A DNA stretch of 64,000 nt from Pyrobaculum sp. 3827-6 (GTDB lineage: Archaea > Thermoproteota > Thermoprotei > Thermoproteales > Thermoproteaceae): assembly GCF_025641885.1 (NCBI RefSeq), contig NZ_JAOTQN010000003.1, positions 124,001-188,000 of the forward strand, written 5' to 3'. Shown here in pieces: positions 8,532 to 17,399 of this stretch; position 1 is the stretch's first letter, and each line of letters starts with the position of its first letter. The position numbers were made by a program, and so were the translations under genes. Below the pieces are notes generated by a model. It saw only the letters and a list, made by a program, of their open reading frames with translations, did not search any database and was not told the DNA's origin.

Positions 8532-10490
8532 GTGCCGCGTTTTGTCGTGGTTGTCAACGGCGTGGAGGTTGCTAGGGAGTGGCCGTGGGAGCGTATATAC
8601 GCAACTAAGGAGGAGTTGAAGAGGCTGGGTTTCCGCTGGGACGGCGCCGGGTGGCGTATAAAGACTAGGGATGTCTCCATCTTGACGAGGCTGAGGCAAC
8701 TATTGGAGCTCAGCCACGAGGAGTACCTCTCCCTCCTCTCCTCTATTAGCCACGACTCGTCGGGGGGCTCCATAGTCGTGGTGGGCCGGCTTCCAGAGGA
8801 GCTGAAGCCCCACGTGGTGGCTGGGGAGGGGGGTGCCCACGTCGTGTCTCTCAGCGGCTTCTTGAGGCGGTTTGTGGCTGAGGACAAATCAGTGGCCTCT
8901 GCGGCGACGTTTGAGGAGTTTGTGGACATGGGGGTGGAGAGGCTGAGGAAGTTGCTCGCTGGTGTGGAGGTTTGGGGGGACTTGGAGGGGGCGTTGAGGA
9001 GCGCGCGTGAGTTTGTGCTGGCTTCTGAGAGGCTGAGGGCTGTGTTTGAGAGGAGGCGTAGCTGGCGGGCGGCGGCTGTGGGGCCCGGCTGGGCGAGGCT
9101 TAACTTCCTGGCGTCGGGCCTCTTGAAGAGGCTGTCGGAGTTTAGGCTCGCCTACAACGTGGTTAATAGAGAGGGGGAGCTGGTGGAGCGGAGTATTAAG
9201 CTTGTAAAAGTGGAGCAGAGCGGCGGGGCCTACCTGGTTAAGTTCCCCGTCTTTGTGCGGGATAGGGTTGTGAAGGTTTTGAAGGAGCTGGGTTACGTCG
9301 TTGAGCTGGAGGAGGCGGCGTACCCCCGTGTTGAGTACAGGGGCGGCTTCTCTCTTTTTCCGTTTCAGAGGGAGGCTGTGGATAACTGGGCTTCCCACGG
9401 GATGAGGGGGACTGTGATTATCCCTACTGGAGGCGGCAAGACTTTTGTAGGTCTCGAGGCTATGCGTAGGGCTGGGACGTCGGCGCTGGTTCTCGTCGTG
9501 ACTAAGGAGCTGGCGGCTCAGTGGGTTGAACGCATTAGGAAGTATCTGGGGGTCTCCCCGGGGGTGCTCGGCGGGGGGTCTAGGGAGGTGAGGGACGTGA
9601 CTGTGGCTATTTACAACTCCGCGGTGAAGTACATAGACGAGCTGGTGGGGAGGTTTGGCCTCGTGGTTTTTGACGAGGCGCACCACGTGCCTGCGGAGAC
9701 TTTTAAAGAGGTGGCTCTGAGCCTCGACTCGCCGCTCCGCCTCGCGCTGTCGGCGACTCCCGAGAGGGAGGATAAAAACGAGCACTTGATATACGAGGCT
9801 GTGGGGCCCCCCGTGTACAGGGCCTCCTACAGATCTATGGTAGAGGCGGGGCTCGTAGTGCCGGTGGAGCACTACCGGGTGTATGTACGTATGTCTAGGG
9901 AGGAGGAGAGGAGCTACGCCTCGTTGCCCAGCGACAACGCCATTGTGTTGAGGAACGCGGCGGCTAAGGCCGGGGCGAAGATCCCCGTCGCCGTGCGCAT
10001 AGTGGCTCGGGAGGTGGCGCTGGGCTCTAAGGTGCTGGTATTTACGCAGTTCATCGACCAGGCGGAGGAGCTGTACAGGAGGCTGAGGGAGGCCGGCGTC
10101 GCCGCCGAGCTAATCACCTCGGAGGAGGGCAACAGAGAGGCCGCCTTTAGGCGTTTTAGCGCCGGCGTGAGTAAGGTGGTGGTTACTACCACTGTTTTAG
10201 ACGAGGGGGTAGACGTCCCGGATGCCGAGGTGGCGGTGGTGGTGAGCGGCACCGGCTCTAGGAGGCAGATGATTCAGCGGGTGGGGCGGGTGGTGAGGGC
10301 CACGTCTGGGAAGAGGGCGGCGAGGGTCTACGAACTGGTGGCGCGGGGCACGATTGAGGAGGCTCTCTCCGAGGCGAGGCACTTCGACGAGGTGGTGGAG
10401 GAGGCGGTGTGCAGGAGGGTTACCGAGGCGGATCTGGAGTCTCTGCTGGGGAGGGCGGCGCCGTTGACCAGCTGGATGAAGAGGGGCTAG
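8532..10490 (+). CDS. xpb: XPB/Rad25-family DNA helicase
   Basis: A 652-residue superfamily 2 ATPase of the XPB type, which in archaea acts in DNA unwinding, usually with the nuclease Bax1. Walker A is IPTGGGKTF near residue 298, Walker B the DEAH box FDEAHHV near 379, then ALSATPERED and the C-terminal motif VI IQRVGRVVRA. The N-terminal 250 residues contain the damage-recognition-like domain. The frame opens at a TTG (8517), but the GTG at 8532 is 25 nt from the TATA core and starts with PRFVVVVNG, so I prefer it. No Bax1-like gene follows; the next gene is convergent. Confidence 0.92.
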   Translation: MPRFVVVVNGVEVAREWPWERIYATKEELKRLGFRWDGAGWRIKTRDVSILTRLRQLLELSHEEYLSLLSSISHDSSGGSIVVVGRLPEELKPHVVAGEGGAHVVSLSGFLRRFVAEDKSVASAATFEEFVDMGVERLRKLLAGVEVWGDLEGALRSAREFVLASERLRAVFERRRSWRAAAVGPGWARLNFLASGLLKRLSEFRLAYNVVNREGELVERSIKLVKVEQSGGAYLVKFPVFVRDRVVKVLKELGYVVELEEAAYPRVEYRGGFSLFPFQREAVDNWASHGMRGTVIIPTGGGKTFVGLEAMRRAGTSALVLVVTKELAAQWVERIRKYLGVSPGVLGGGSREVRDVTVAIYNSAVKYIDELVGRFGLVVFDEAHHVPAETFKEVALSLDSPLRLALSATPEREDKNEHLIYEAVGPPVYRASYRSMVEAGLVVPVEHYRVYVRMSREEERSYASLPSDNAIVLRNAAAKAGAKIPVAVRIVAREVALGSKVLVFTQFIDQAEELYRRLREAGVAAELITSEEGNREAAFRRFSAGVSKVVVTTTVLDEGVDVPDAEVAVVVSGTGSRRQMIQRVGRVVRATSGKRAARVYELVARGTIEEALSEARHFDEVVEEAVCRRVTEADLESLLGRAAPLTSWMKRG

Positions 10491-11065
10491 TGGATAAGTC
10501 CCTTGGCGTACGTCTCGTACTTCCTCCGCAACTCTTCGGAATCCTGATCCTCTGGGAGTAGGAGGACGAACTCGGCGTCTCCCTCCGCGTATCTGTAGCT
10601 CTTCCAGTACCTGAACCTCAGCTCCTTGGGTAGGTAGATCATGGCTAGTTTTCTGTCGCCAAAGGCGTGCCTCAGCTTGCAGTTGCAACCGTCCACCGGC
10701 TGGTCGGTGAGTATGTAGTAGCCGGAGTCGCAGTCGCAGAGCCAGTACTCCCTGTTCTTGACGTGGGTGAAGATAAAGGCGTCTACTCTGTCCTGGACCC
10801 TCCTGTATATGGGCTCTATCACCCCCTCTATGTAGAGGACGGGCTCTGCGGTGAAGTGAATCGGCGCTACGGCTACGTAGCCTGAGGCGAGGCGCCAGTA
10901 GTACCTCCTGTTTTTCTTATAAGGCTCCACTACCCCCTCGAAGTACAGCTTGTTCAGCGCCTTCAACACCCTGTGCCGCGGCTGTTTCAGATACTGCACA
11001 AGCTCCGACGTAGAGAGCTCGCCGCGCTCTCTCAACAACTTCAAAATCTCTTCTCTAATGTCCAT
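10487..11065 (-). CDS. Winged-helix protein with Cys-rich C-terminal part, unknown role
   Basis: A 192-residue protein. Residues 1-65 are a clear winged helix (EEILKLLRERGELSTSELVQYLKQPRHRVLKALNKL is split here as helices 1-3) followed by a wing (VEPYKKNRRYYW). The middle has a Cys cluster CDCDSGYY and, 15 residues on, CNCKL, which could bind zinc. The remainder is mixed. The ATG at 11065 is preferred over the frame's upstream limit because a TATA box lies at 11085-11095. Its stop overlaps the end of xpb by four bases, tail to tail. Function not recognised; DNA binding is inferred from the N-terminus only. Confidence 0.6.
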   Translation of the reverse strand: MDIREEILKLLRERGELSTSELVQYLKQPRHRVLKALNKLYFEGVVEPYKKNRRYYWRLASGYVAVAPIHFTAEPVLYIEGVIEPIYRRVQDRVDAFIFTHVKNREYWLCDCDSGYYILTDQPVDGCNCKLRHAFGDRKLAMIYLPKELRFRYWKSYRYAEGDAEFVLLLPEDQDSEELRRKYETYAKGLIH

Positions 11066-11181
11066 ATACACTACATGTATCTTACTATTTAAACTTTTAG
11101 CGTTTTTATCCGCCAGGTATATTACCACGGTCCTACCTTGCAGAGGGCTACCGCCATTTAAGCCCCGGGTTTCAAAACTAC

Positions 11182-11856
11182 GTGGTAATAACAATGCAGC
11201 GTTCCATCACCTTCCCGCCTATTAGACTCCGGAGGATAGACGAGTACGTGGCCTACGTCGCTAAACACACGCCGACGCTGGACGAGCTGAGGGAGGTCGG
11301 CCTCGAAATTGGGAGGGGGAGGGGGGACATCACCCGCTTCCTTGAGCGTATTAAGGTGGTGGAGGTGTCAAGCGGCAGGGCGGCGTTGACGGCGCTAGGC
11401 CGGCAGTTGGTTTCTCTGAGAGAGATTCTGGGCGTGGCCGTCTACCACGCCCTCTTTTTCCAACGCGTCCCCCAGTACCGACTGCTGGTGGAGGCCCTGG
11501 CGGATTTGAACGAGGGCGATTTTGACGGGCTCCACAAGGCTGTTAACGATAGGCTCTCCGGCATCTCCCCCAGCGCGTGGCTTAACAAGGTGGCGTTCAA
11601 GACAATTCTACAAATCGCGGAGGATGTAGGCGCCGTGGAGAGGGTCAACGGCGTCTACCGCCGCCGGGGCGACCCCGTAGAGGTTGCCGTCGTGGATTAC
11701 CACAAGAGGCACGGAGTTAAGATAGGCGAGTCCTACTACATCTCCGCCGACAGAGCAATCTACATGGAGTGCGGGAGGCAGATGCAGCCCCACGGCCTCT
11801 ACGGCGTCGACGTGGCTTGTGTGGTGGCTAAAATATATAACACGTTTTCACCATAG
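11182..11856 (+). CDS. Unknown protein, possibly DNA-binding
   Basis: I do not recognise this 224-residue protein. The N-terminal third contains a plausible helix-turn-helix (LDELREVGLEIGRGRGDITRF) followed by an arginine-rich beta hairpin region, and the C-terminal third has a second possible wing. No membrane segments or catalytic motifs are evident. The GTG at 11182 lies 23 nt after a TATA-like sequence (11156-11162); ATG 11194 is an alternative. The next gene starts six bases after its stop, suggesting a two-gene operon of small putative DNA-binding proteins. Confidence 0.55.
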   Translation: MVITMQRSITFPPIRLRRIDEYVAYVAKHTPTLDELREVGLEIGRGRGDITRFLERIKVVEVSSGRAALTALGRQLVSLREILGVAVYHALFFQRVPQYRLLVEALADLNEGDFDGLHKAVNDRLSGISPSAWLNKVAFKTILQIAEDVGAVERVNGVYRRRGDPVEVAVVDYHKRHGVKIGESYYISADRAIYMECGRQMQPHGLYGVDVACVVAKIYNTFSP

Positions 11857-11861
11857 ATTCG

Positions 11862-12146
11862 ATGGCTAGGAAGAGGGGGGAGGCGCGGGGGCCCACGTTG
11901 TTTGACTTCGTAGAGGTGAAGAAACAGGAGGAGAAGAGGCGGGAGGCGCGAGACGCGTCGGAGGAGCTGTACCAGTTCATAAAGAGCGCCGGGAGGGTAA
12001 GTAAGGAGGAGGCCGCTAAGTGGGCTAAAAACAGGGGGCTGTCCACGGCGGAGTTTTTCAAAGCCCTGGAGAACCTCATATCCCAGCGCAGGATTAGGAA
12101 GAGGCTGGACGACGAGGGCAACCTAATCTACGAGGCGGTGGGGTAG
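11862..12146 (+). CDS. Small charged winged-helix-like protein
   Basis: A 94-residue, highly charged protein beginning ARKRGEARGPTLFDF. Residues 35-85 form three helices and a short wing (VSKEEAAKWAKNRGLSTAEF ... RRIRKRLDDEGNLIYEAV), a pattern shared with small archaeal DNA-binding proteins. It directly follows the 11182-11856 gene and probably shares its transcript. The stop overlaps the convergent tiny membrane protein gene by about 19 bp. Function unknown. Confidence 0.6.
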   Translation: MARKRGEARGPTLFDFVEVKKQEEKRREARDASEELYQFIKSAGRVSKEEAAKWAKNRGLSTAEFFKALENLISQRRIRKRLDDEGNLIYEAVG

Positions 12147-12385
12147 CGCACAGAAACGTTGTAGAGCTGGACGACGAGCGTGCCGTTGAAGGTAAGCCTT
12201 ATACACATAGCCACGACCACCCCCCCGGCGCTGGCGTTGGCGGGCCCCGCGCAGGTGGCGTGCCTCGTCGCCTCGAATACCCACTTCGCCTCGAGGAGAT
12301 CCACCGCCAGGTGTCCCAAGTAGAGCACCAGCAAGACGCTTAGGACGAAGAGCGCCGCCGCGTATGTCCCCTCCACTATATTCAT
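12128..12385 (-). CDS. Tiny membrane protein, third of an overlapping trio
   Basis: An 85-residue protein starting at the ATG at 12385, not at the upstream limit of the frame, because this ATG overlaps the stop of the preceding tiny gene (ATGA). Residues 5-30 are a single strongly hydrophobic helix (AAALFVLSVLLVLYLGHLAV), followed by an extracellular-looking beta-rich part with two Cys residues (HATCAGPA and VVAMCIRL) that could form a disulphide. No family recognised. It may be a subunit of a membrane complex made by the three coupled genes. Confidence 0.55.
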   Translation of the reverse strand: MNIVEGTYAAALFVLSVLLVLYLGHLAVDLLEAKWVFEATRHATCAGPANASAGGVVVAMCIRLTFNGTLVVQLYNVSVRYPTAS

Positions 12386-12492
12386 GGGGCGAAGGCCGCG
12401 CGGAGTATCTTTATGTAGTGTGCCCCCACGGCCACGACGTACAGCAACAGCAGGGCCATCACCAGCATTATGAGGTGGTACAGCAACCTCAC
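12382..12492 (-). CDS. 36-residue membrane peptide, second of the trio
   Basis: A GTG-initiated frame of 36 codons that is almost entirely one transmembrane helix (LIMLVMALLLLYVVAVGAHY) with a basic tail. Its GTG overlaps the preceding stop (GTGA) and its TGA overlaps the next ATG, so it sits in a chain of coupled translation. The chain of start/stop overlaps, rather than any homology, is the reason to call it a gene. Confidence 0.5.
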   Translation of the reverse strand: MRLLYHLIMLVMALLLLYVVAVGAHYIKILRAAFAP

Positions 12493-12653
12493 AGCCCCTT
12501 CGCAAACTCCGCCATGTACTCGATATCCCTCAGCACGCCTTCGACTACGGCCTTGGCGTCCCGCCAGGGGAACACCGCCGCCAGGATGATGAGCAGTACG
12601 GCCACGGCAACCGCCGTAATGAGTATATAGAGGCTGTCCTCCACTACCTTCAC
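12489..12653 (-). CDS. 54-residue membrane protein, first of the trio
   Basis: A GTG-initiated 54-codon frame with one hydrophobic helix (YILITAVAVAVLLIILAAVF) and a short amphipathic tail ending AEFAKGL. A TATA-like stretch at 12668-12678 on this strand is about 20-25 nt upstream, making it leaderless and the head of the three-gene unit. It is divergent from IleRS with separate TATA boxes. No family recognised. Confidence 0.5.
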   Translation of the reverse strand: MKVVEDSLYILITAVAVAVLLIILAAVFPWRDAKAVVEGVLRDIEYMAEFAKGL

Positions 12654-12719
12654 GCTACTATTATCCCTCTTAAAAGCAACTTAATCAGGTTTTAAAACTT
12701 ATAAATTCCCCGGCTTTTG

Positions 12720-15656
12720 ATGTCTAATGGGGATTATATTAGGCTACTTCCGAACTACAACCCCCACGCAGTAGAGAGAGCTGTTGAGGAATTTTGGGAG
12801 AAGCGCAAGATTTTTGAGAAGTGGAAGTCGTGGCGCGGCGGGCCTGTGTTCGCGTTTCTTGAGGGGCCGCCTACCACAAACGGGATGCCCCATGTGGGCC
12901 ACATCAGAGGCCGCACTTATAAAGACGTCGTCATACGCTTCCACCGTCTGCTGGGGTACGACGTGTGGGTCCAGGGCGGCTGGGATATGCAGGGTATGCC
13001 GGTTGAGTGGGAGGTTGAGAAGAAGCTCAAGCTGAGGTCGAAGAAGGATATTGAGCGGTACGGGCTGGAGAGGTTCGCCTTGGAGTGCAACTCGCTGGTG
13101 GAGGAGTACCTGGGGTACTGGAGGGAGTGGGGGACGAGGCGGCTGGGGCTGTGGCTAGATTTGGAGAGCGCATACGAGACTAGGCAACCCCGCTATCTTG
13201 AATACGCCTGGCGCGTCGTGAAGAAGGCTCACGAAGAGGGCCTCCTCGTCGAGGACTACAGGGTGTTGTGGTTCTGCCCCCGTTGCGAGACTTCTCTCAG
13301 CGATCACGAGGTGGCGCTGGGCTACGACGAGAGGGAGGACCCCTCTATCTACGTCAAGTTTAGGGTGGAGGGGAGCAGCGACGAGTATCTAGTCATCTGG
13401 ACGACGACGCCGTGGACCATAGTCGACAACGAGGCCGTGGCTGTGCACCCCGATTACGTCTACGCCAAGGTGGAGGTAGAGGGGGGTGAGAGGTGGTGGC
13501 TCGCCGAGGCTCTTGTGCCCGCTCTAATGGCTAAATTCGGGGTTAGGAGCTGGCGGGTGGTGGAGAGGAGGAGGGGCTCTGAGCTGGTGGGGACTGCGTA
13601 CGTGCACCCCCTTGCCGAGGAGGTGCCTGAGAGGGCTGGGAGGAGCCACCGGGTGGTCGCTGCGGATTTCGTGACGCTGGATCAGGGCACTGGGCTTGTC
13701 CACATCGCCCCCGGCCACGGCCCCGAGGATTTCGAACTGGCTAAGAAGTACGGCCTGCCGGTTACCAACAGCGTGGAGATAAACGGCGTGTACAACGAGC
13801 TGGGGGGCAAGTATGCGGGGAGGCATGTCTACGACGTGGATAAAGAGGTAGTCAAGGACCTCCGGGCTAAGGGGTTGCTGGTGCATGAGGAGAGAGTGAG
13901 GCACGAGTACCCCCACTGCTGGCGTTGCGGCTCTAAGCTAATACTGAGGGCGGACAGGCAGTGGTTCATCGCCATCTCCCGCATCCGCGAGAGGATGTAT
14001 TCAGAGTTGCAGAGAGTTAACGTGGTTCCGACGAAGCTGAGGGACAGGTTCGACGTGTTTGTCCAAAACGCCAGAGACTGGAATATTTCGAGAAGCAGGG
14101 TGTGGGGCACGCCGCTCCCCGTCTGGAGGTGTAGAAAAGATGGGCGTATACTGGTCGTAGGCTCCCTGGAGGAGTTGAAGAAGCTGGCCAAGGAGTTGCC
14201 CCCGGTGGACGACTTTAGGCTAGTCCACAGGCCTTGGATAGATCAGGTGAAGATCTCCACACCTGACTGCGAGGAGTGGGTGCGCGAGCCGTATGTGATG
14301 GACGTCTGGCTAGACAGCGGGATCGCGTGGATAGCCGCTGTTGATGGGGAGAGGAATAGGGAGCTCTGGCAGAGGCTCTACCCCTACGACTTTGTGACGG
14401 AGGGCATCGACCAGACGAGGGGGTGGTTCTACTCCCTCCTGGCCACGTCGGTGCTCTACACCGGCAAGGCGCCGTACAAAACTGTACTTATCCAGGGACT
14501 TATCCTAGACAAACACGGCCAGAAGATGTCTAAGAGCAGGGGCAACGTCATCTGGGCGAGGGATCTATTTGAGAAATACGGCGCGGATCCCGTGAGGCTG
14601 TACATACTCTCCAAAGCCGCGCCCTGGGAAGACCTCTCCTTCGACCCCGACGAGGTTAAGCACGTAGTCAGCGACTTAAACATCTTGTGGAACGTGGTGA
14701 GGTTCGCCGACACCTACATGTCCCTCGACGGCTTCACCGCAGATAAGTATCCACTAAGCCAGTGGATAGACAAGGCCCTCGACGAGGATAGGTGGCTCCT
14801 CTCAGAGCTAAACACGCTGGTGGCAGACTTCTCAGACTACGTGAAGAACATAGAGCTACACAAGGCGGCTAACGCCTTGAGGGAGTTCATTGTCGAAACC
14901 CTCAGCCACCGCTACGTGAGGCTCCTCAGGAGGCGCGTCTGGAGCGAGGAGCAGACCCCCGACAAATACGCCGCGTACGCCGTTCTGCACCACGTGTTGA
15001 AAAATGTGCTAATCCTCGCCTCGATAATGGTGCCCTTCGTCGCCGAGTATCTGTGGCAGGCCTACGTGAGGAAGTACGACAAGGAGGCCCCCGAGTCTGT
15101 CCACCTATCCCAGTACCCGTCCCCAGGCCCCGTCGAGAGGGAGCTTGTGGAGGCCTTCCGCGAGCTCTTCACAGCCTTCTCGGCGCTCGCCGAGGCGAGA
15201 AACAGGGCCGGCATAAAGCTCAGGTGGCCGGTAAGGGAGGCGTATATAAACGGCGGCAGGTACACAGAGCGCTACGCCGAGCTGTTGAAATATCTCGGAA
15301 ACGTGAAGGAGGTGAAGACGGGGCCCTGCCCCCAGGACTATGTAAAAGCCGCCGAGGGGGGAGTAGAGGCGTGCATCCCCGGCAAGCTGGAGCCCGACCT
15401 CTACTACGAGGCGCTGGCAAGAGAACTCATAAGACGCATACAGGTAATGAGAAAGGAAGCCGGGCTAGATATTGGAGACACGATCAGTGTCGTGGTGGAC
15501 ACCAGCTCAGCCGACGTCAAAGAAGCCGTAAGCCGCTACAGAGACTACATCGCCCGCGAGACAAGGGCCGTAGAGGTGGCAATCGGCGAGGCTAAAAACG
15601 GGCGCAGGTGGGACATCTCCGGAGAAGAGGTCAGCATAGAGGTGCAAAAGGCTTGA
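12720..15656 (+). CDS. ileS: Isoleucyl-tRNA synthetase
   Basis: Charges tRNA-Ile with isoleucine. The 978-residue class I enzyme has the HIGH-type motif HVGH near residue 57, the LDSG/WIAAVDG editing-linked core, KMSKS near 602, and zinc-type Cys pairs (FCPRC and HCWRC). The CP1 editing domain (about 190-400) with TTTPWTI is present. Length and order of domains are normal for archaeal IleRS. The ATG at 12720 follows TTTAAAA at 12690-12697 by about 26 nt; an in-frame TTG one codon earlier is ignored. It appears monocistronic. Confidence 0.96.
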   Translation: MSNGDYIRLLPNYNPHAVERAVEEFWEKRKIFEKWKSWRGGPVFAFLEGPPTTNGMPHVGHIRGRTYKDVVIRFHRLLGYDVWVQGGWDMQGMPVEWEVEKKLKLRSKKDIERYGLERFALECNSLVEEYLGYWREWGTRRLGLWLDLESAYETRQPRYLEYAWRVVKKAHEEGLLVEDYRVLWFCPRCETSLSDHEVALGYDEREDPSIYVKFRVEGSSDEYLVIWTTTPWTIVDNEAVAVHPDYVYAKVEVEGGERWWLAEALVPALMAKFGVRSWRVVERRRGSELVGTAYVHPLAEEVPERAGRSHRVVAADFVTLDQGTGLVHIAPGHGPEDFELAKKYGLPVTNSVEINGVYNELGGKYAGRHVYDVDKEVVKDLRAKGLLVHEERVRHEYPHCWRCGSKLILRADRQWFIAISRIRERMYSELQRVNVVPTKLRDRFDVFVQNARDWNISRSRVWGTPLPVWRCRKDGRILVVGSLEELKKLAKELPPVDDFRLVHRPWIDQVKISTPDCEEWVREPYVMDVWLDSGIAWIAAVDGERNRELWQRLYPYDFVTEGIDQTRGWFYSLLATSVLYTGKAPYKTVLIQGLILDKHGQKMSKSRGNVIWARDLFEKYGADPVRLYILSKAAPWEDLSFDPDEVKHVVSDLNILWNVVRFADTYMSLDGFTADKYPLSQWIDKALDEDRWLLSELNTLVADFSDYVKNIELHKAANALREFIVETLSHRYVRLLRRRVWSEEQTPDKYAAYAVLHHVLKNVLILASIMVPFVAEYLWQAYVRKYDKEAPESVHLSQYPSPGPVERELVEAFRELFTAFSALAEARNRAGIKLRWPVREAYINGGRYTERYAELLKYLGNVKEVKTGPCPQDYVKAAEGGVEACIPGKLEPDLYYEALARELIRRIQVMRKEAGLDIGDTISVVVDTSSADVKEAVSRYRDYIARETRAVEVAIGEAKNGRRWDISGEEVSIEVQKA

Positions 15657-15712
15657 TCAGCTGGGTAGGGGCGTCCTCATCGGTCGGCGTCGGCGAAGAA
15701 CCACCGCATCAC
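15657..15712 (-). ncRNA. Candidate C/D box sRNA antisense to the ileS 3' flank
   Basis: On the minus strand a C-like box GTGATGC (15712-15706) is followed by a guide-length stretch, CCGA as a possible D' box, a C'-like CGATGAG, a second stretch and the D box CTGA (15660-15657). A TATA-like sequence on the minus strand at 15729-15739 would start transcription close to the C box. Total 56 nt is within the archaeal range but longer than the four 49-nt candidates. Pattern match only. Confidence 0.4.
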
Positions 15713-15740
15713 ACCCACTCCAGATCTCTTTATTAAAAAC

Positions 15741-15789
15741 TCAGCGCTGCATACCCCGCGCACCAATCGCCAGCGGTCTTTATCATCAC
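15741..15789 (-). ncRNA. Candidate C/D box sRNA, 49-nt layout
   Basis: Perfect C box GTGATGA (15789-15783) and D box CTGA (15744-15741) on the minus strand are separated by 38 nt, the spacing expected for two 12-nt guides with D' (GCGA), a 3-nt spacer and C' (GTGCGCG) between. The C' box is poor and no TATA box is obvious upstream. Together with its neighbour it fills the 205-bp gap between ileS and the glycosyltransferase gene. Confidence 0.42.
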
Positions 15790-15861
15790 CAGCTCCACAT
15801 GTCTGAATGGGTTCTGGGTTTCTGGTAGATTTTCTTAAATAAAAGTATTTAGCTGAGGGCC

Positions 15862-17019
15862 GTGAAGTACGTCTATATCGGCCTCGTCTTGGTGATCGCA
15901 GTCTTTGCGTACCTGGCCTACACGGTGGCGCAGTTGCCTGGCTCCGACGGGTTGCCGGGTGGGCCGGGGTACATCTCGGACGAGGTTTGGTATGTGACCT
16001 CGGCGAGAAATCTCTTACATGACTTTTTCAAAACACCTGCTAATTCGCCATATTTCACAACAACTGCAAACTGCCTCACTAATGAGAGCAGGATCGTTAA
16101 GGAGTATACGAAGATAGATGCGGTTACTGTCGAGGGTGGGGTTGCGTGTTATTTGAGGAGGGGGTTTCCCTACCCCGACAAGGAGGGTATCCTCAGCTAC
16201 TACAACCTGGAGCACCCGCCCCTAGCCAAGTACGTGATCGCCGCCGTTGAGGCTGTGAGGGATGAGCCTCTGTTTTGGAGGTTGCCGTCTATCGCCCTGG
16301 GTTCTCTGACCTTGGTGTTGGTGTTTCTAGCGGCTAGGCGGGTGGCCGGCGAGCTGTACGCGTTGATAGCCGCCGCGCTTATGCTTTTTGACAACACCTT
16401 TAGGGCGATGGCTGGCATCGCCATGCTGGACGTGTACCTCGGCTTCTTCACCGCGTTGCTGGCCTATCTCTACCTCTCCGGCAGGCTCCTGGGCACGGGG
16501 GCCGCCCTTGGGCTAGCCGCCTCTGTCAAGTACTCGGGCGCCTTCCCCATCTTTGGGCTGGCCTACCTCCTGGCGAGGCGCGGCGTTAGGAGCTTCGCGG
16601 CGGGGCTTTTAATGGCCGTCTCCGTCTTCCTCATTGTCAACATGCCGATAGCGGGTGGGCTGGGGCTGGAGAGGTGGGTCAGGGAGATCCTCGGCGCCTT
16701 GTCTTGGCACACCACATCTAGGCCTCCTGGCCCGACGGCGTCTAGTCCGCTGGACTGGCTGATTATGCAGAACAGCTTCGCCCTCTACATAAACCCCGAT
16801 ATCTACGCCAGCGGCACGCCGGCTTACCTAATAGCGCTGATCTACGGCTTGTATAGGAGGGACGACGTGTCTATCCTCTACCTCTCCACCTACGGCGGCT
16901 ACTGGCTTGTGTACCTCGCGGGGAACCACACCCTCTACAGCTTCTACACGGCGCATTTCACCCCCCTGGCCCATATAGTGCTGGCGAGGCTCTTCGCAGA
17001 CTTGTCTAAAAAGACTTAG
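15862..17019 (+). CDS. GT39/PMT-like membrane glycosyltransferase
   Basis: A 385-residue polytopic protein with about nine membrane helices. The first outer loop contains the acidic pair ISDEVWY (about 38-44) and a later HPPLAKY motif (about 118-124), as in dolichyl-phosphate-sugar-dependent O-mannosyltransferases (GT39) and relatives. Such enzymes move a sugar from a polyprenyl phosphate to a protein or lipid on the outer face of the membrane. The GTG start is about 23 nt after TTAAATAAA. It is short for the full eukaryal family, lacking a MIR domain, as is usual in archaea. It overlaps the convergent zinc-ribbon gene by 14 bp. Acceptor unknown. Confidence 0.75.
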   Translation: MKYVYIGLVLVIAVFAYLAYTVAQLPGSDGLPGGPGYISDEVWYVTSARNLLHDFFKTPANSPYFTTTANCLTNESRIVKEYTKIDAVTVEGGVACYLRRGFPYPDKEGILSYYNLEHPPLAKYVIAAVEAVRDEPLFWRLPSIALGSLTLVLVFLAARRVAGELYALIAAALMLFDNTFRAMAGIAMLDVYLGFFTALLAYLYLSGRLLGTGAALGLAASVKYSGAFPIFGLAYLLARRGVRSFAAGLLMAVSVFLIVNMPIAGGLGLERWVREILGALSWHTTSRPPGPTASSPLDWLIMQNSFALYINPDIYASGTPAYLIALIYGLYRRDDVSILYLSTYGGYWLVYLAGNHTLYSFYTAHFTPLAHIVLARLFADLSKKT

Positions 17020-17380
17020 CCTGTTGCTTCGAGGCCTCGGTGTGGATGCGGCTCAGCCTCTCGTATATGTCCAGGAGCAGGCTCATCGACCTTAGATGCT
17101 CGATCATCTCCGGGGCAGACAGCTTCTCGATCTCTCTCCCCAGCTGGAGTATCTTGTCGAATACAATTCTCCTCACCTCTCTCAGCTGGACAACCTCCAC
17201 GGCTTGTTGTGCCTCTTCCTCGGTCTTTACGAGTACAACGGTGCGTTCGCAGTTTGCGCAGTAGAGCTCCCCGGTTTTGAGTCTGACTAATACAGTGCCG
17301 CAGACTGGGCATGTGTAGGATGTGAGGGTAGCCCCCGCCCTCACCAACTGGGCTATTTTCTTGACGACGTCTTTCTCCAC
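17006..17380 (-). CDS. SSSCA1/UPF0148-type zinc-ribbon protein
   Basis: A 124-residue protein with one treble-clef zinc ribbon (CPVCGTVLVRLKTGELYCANC is the 21-residue span; Cys24, 27, 41 and 44 are the ligands, counted approximately) and a C-terminal helical part. It matches the archaeal relatives of Sjogren/scleroderma autoantigen 1, whose biochemical role is not known. It begins with a GTG 23.5 nt from the centre of the TTTATAAA palindrome that it shares with the divergent kinase gene, so both are probably controlled together. Confidence 0.75.
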   Translation of the reverse strand: MEKDVVKKIAQLVRAGATLTSYTCPVCGTVLVRLKTGELYCANCERTVVLVKTEEEAQQAVEVVQLREVRRIVFDKILQLGREIEKLSAPEMIEHLRSMSLLLDIYERLSRIHTEASKQQAKSF

Positions 17381-17399
17381 GATGTACTCCCTCCATGTG

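Noticed and set aside
8889-9872. 327-residue minus-strand frame inside xpb
   Set aside because: Shadow of a strongly coding helicase gene, His/Arg/Pro-rich, no promoter.
11066-11194. N-terminal extension of the winged-helix gene
   Set aside because: It would cover the promoter region; the ATG at 11065 has a TATA box at the proper distance.
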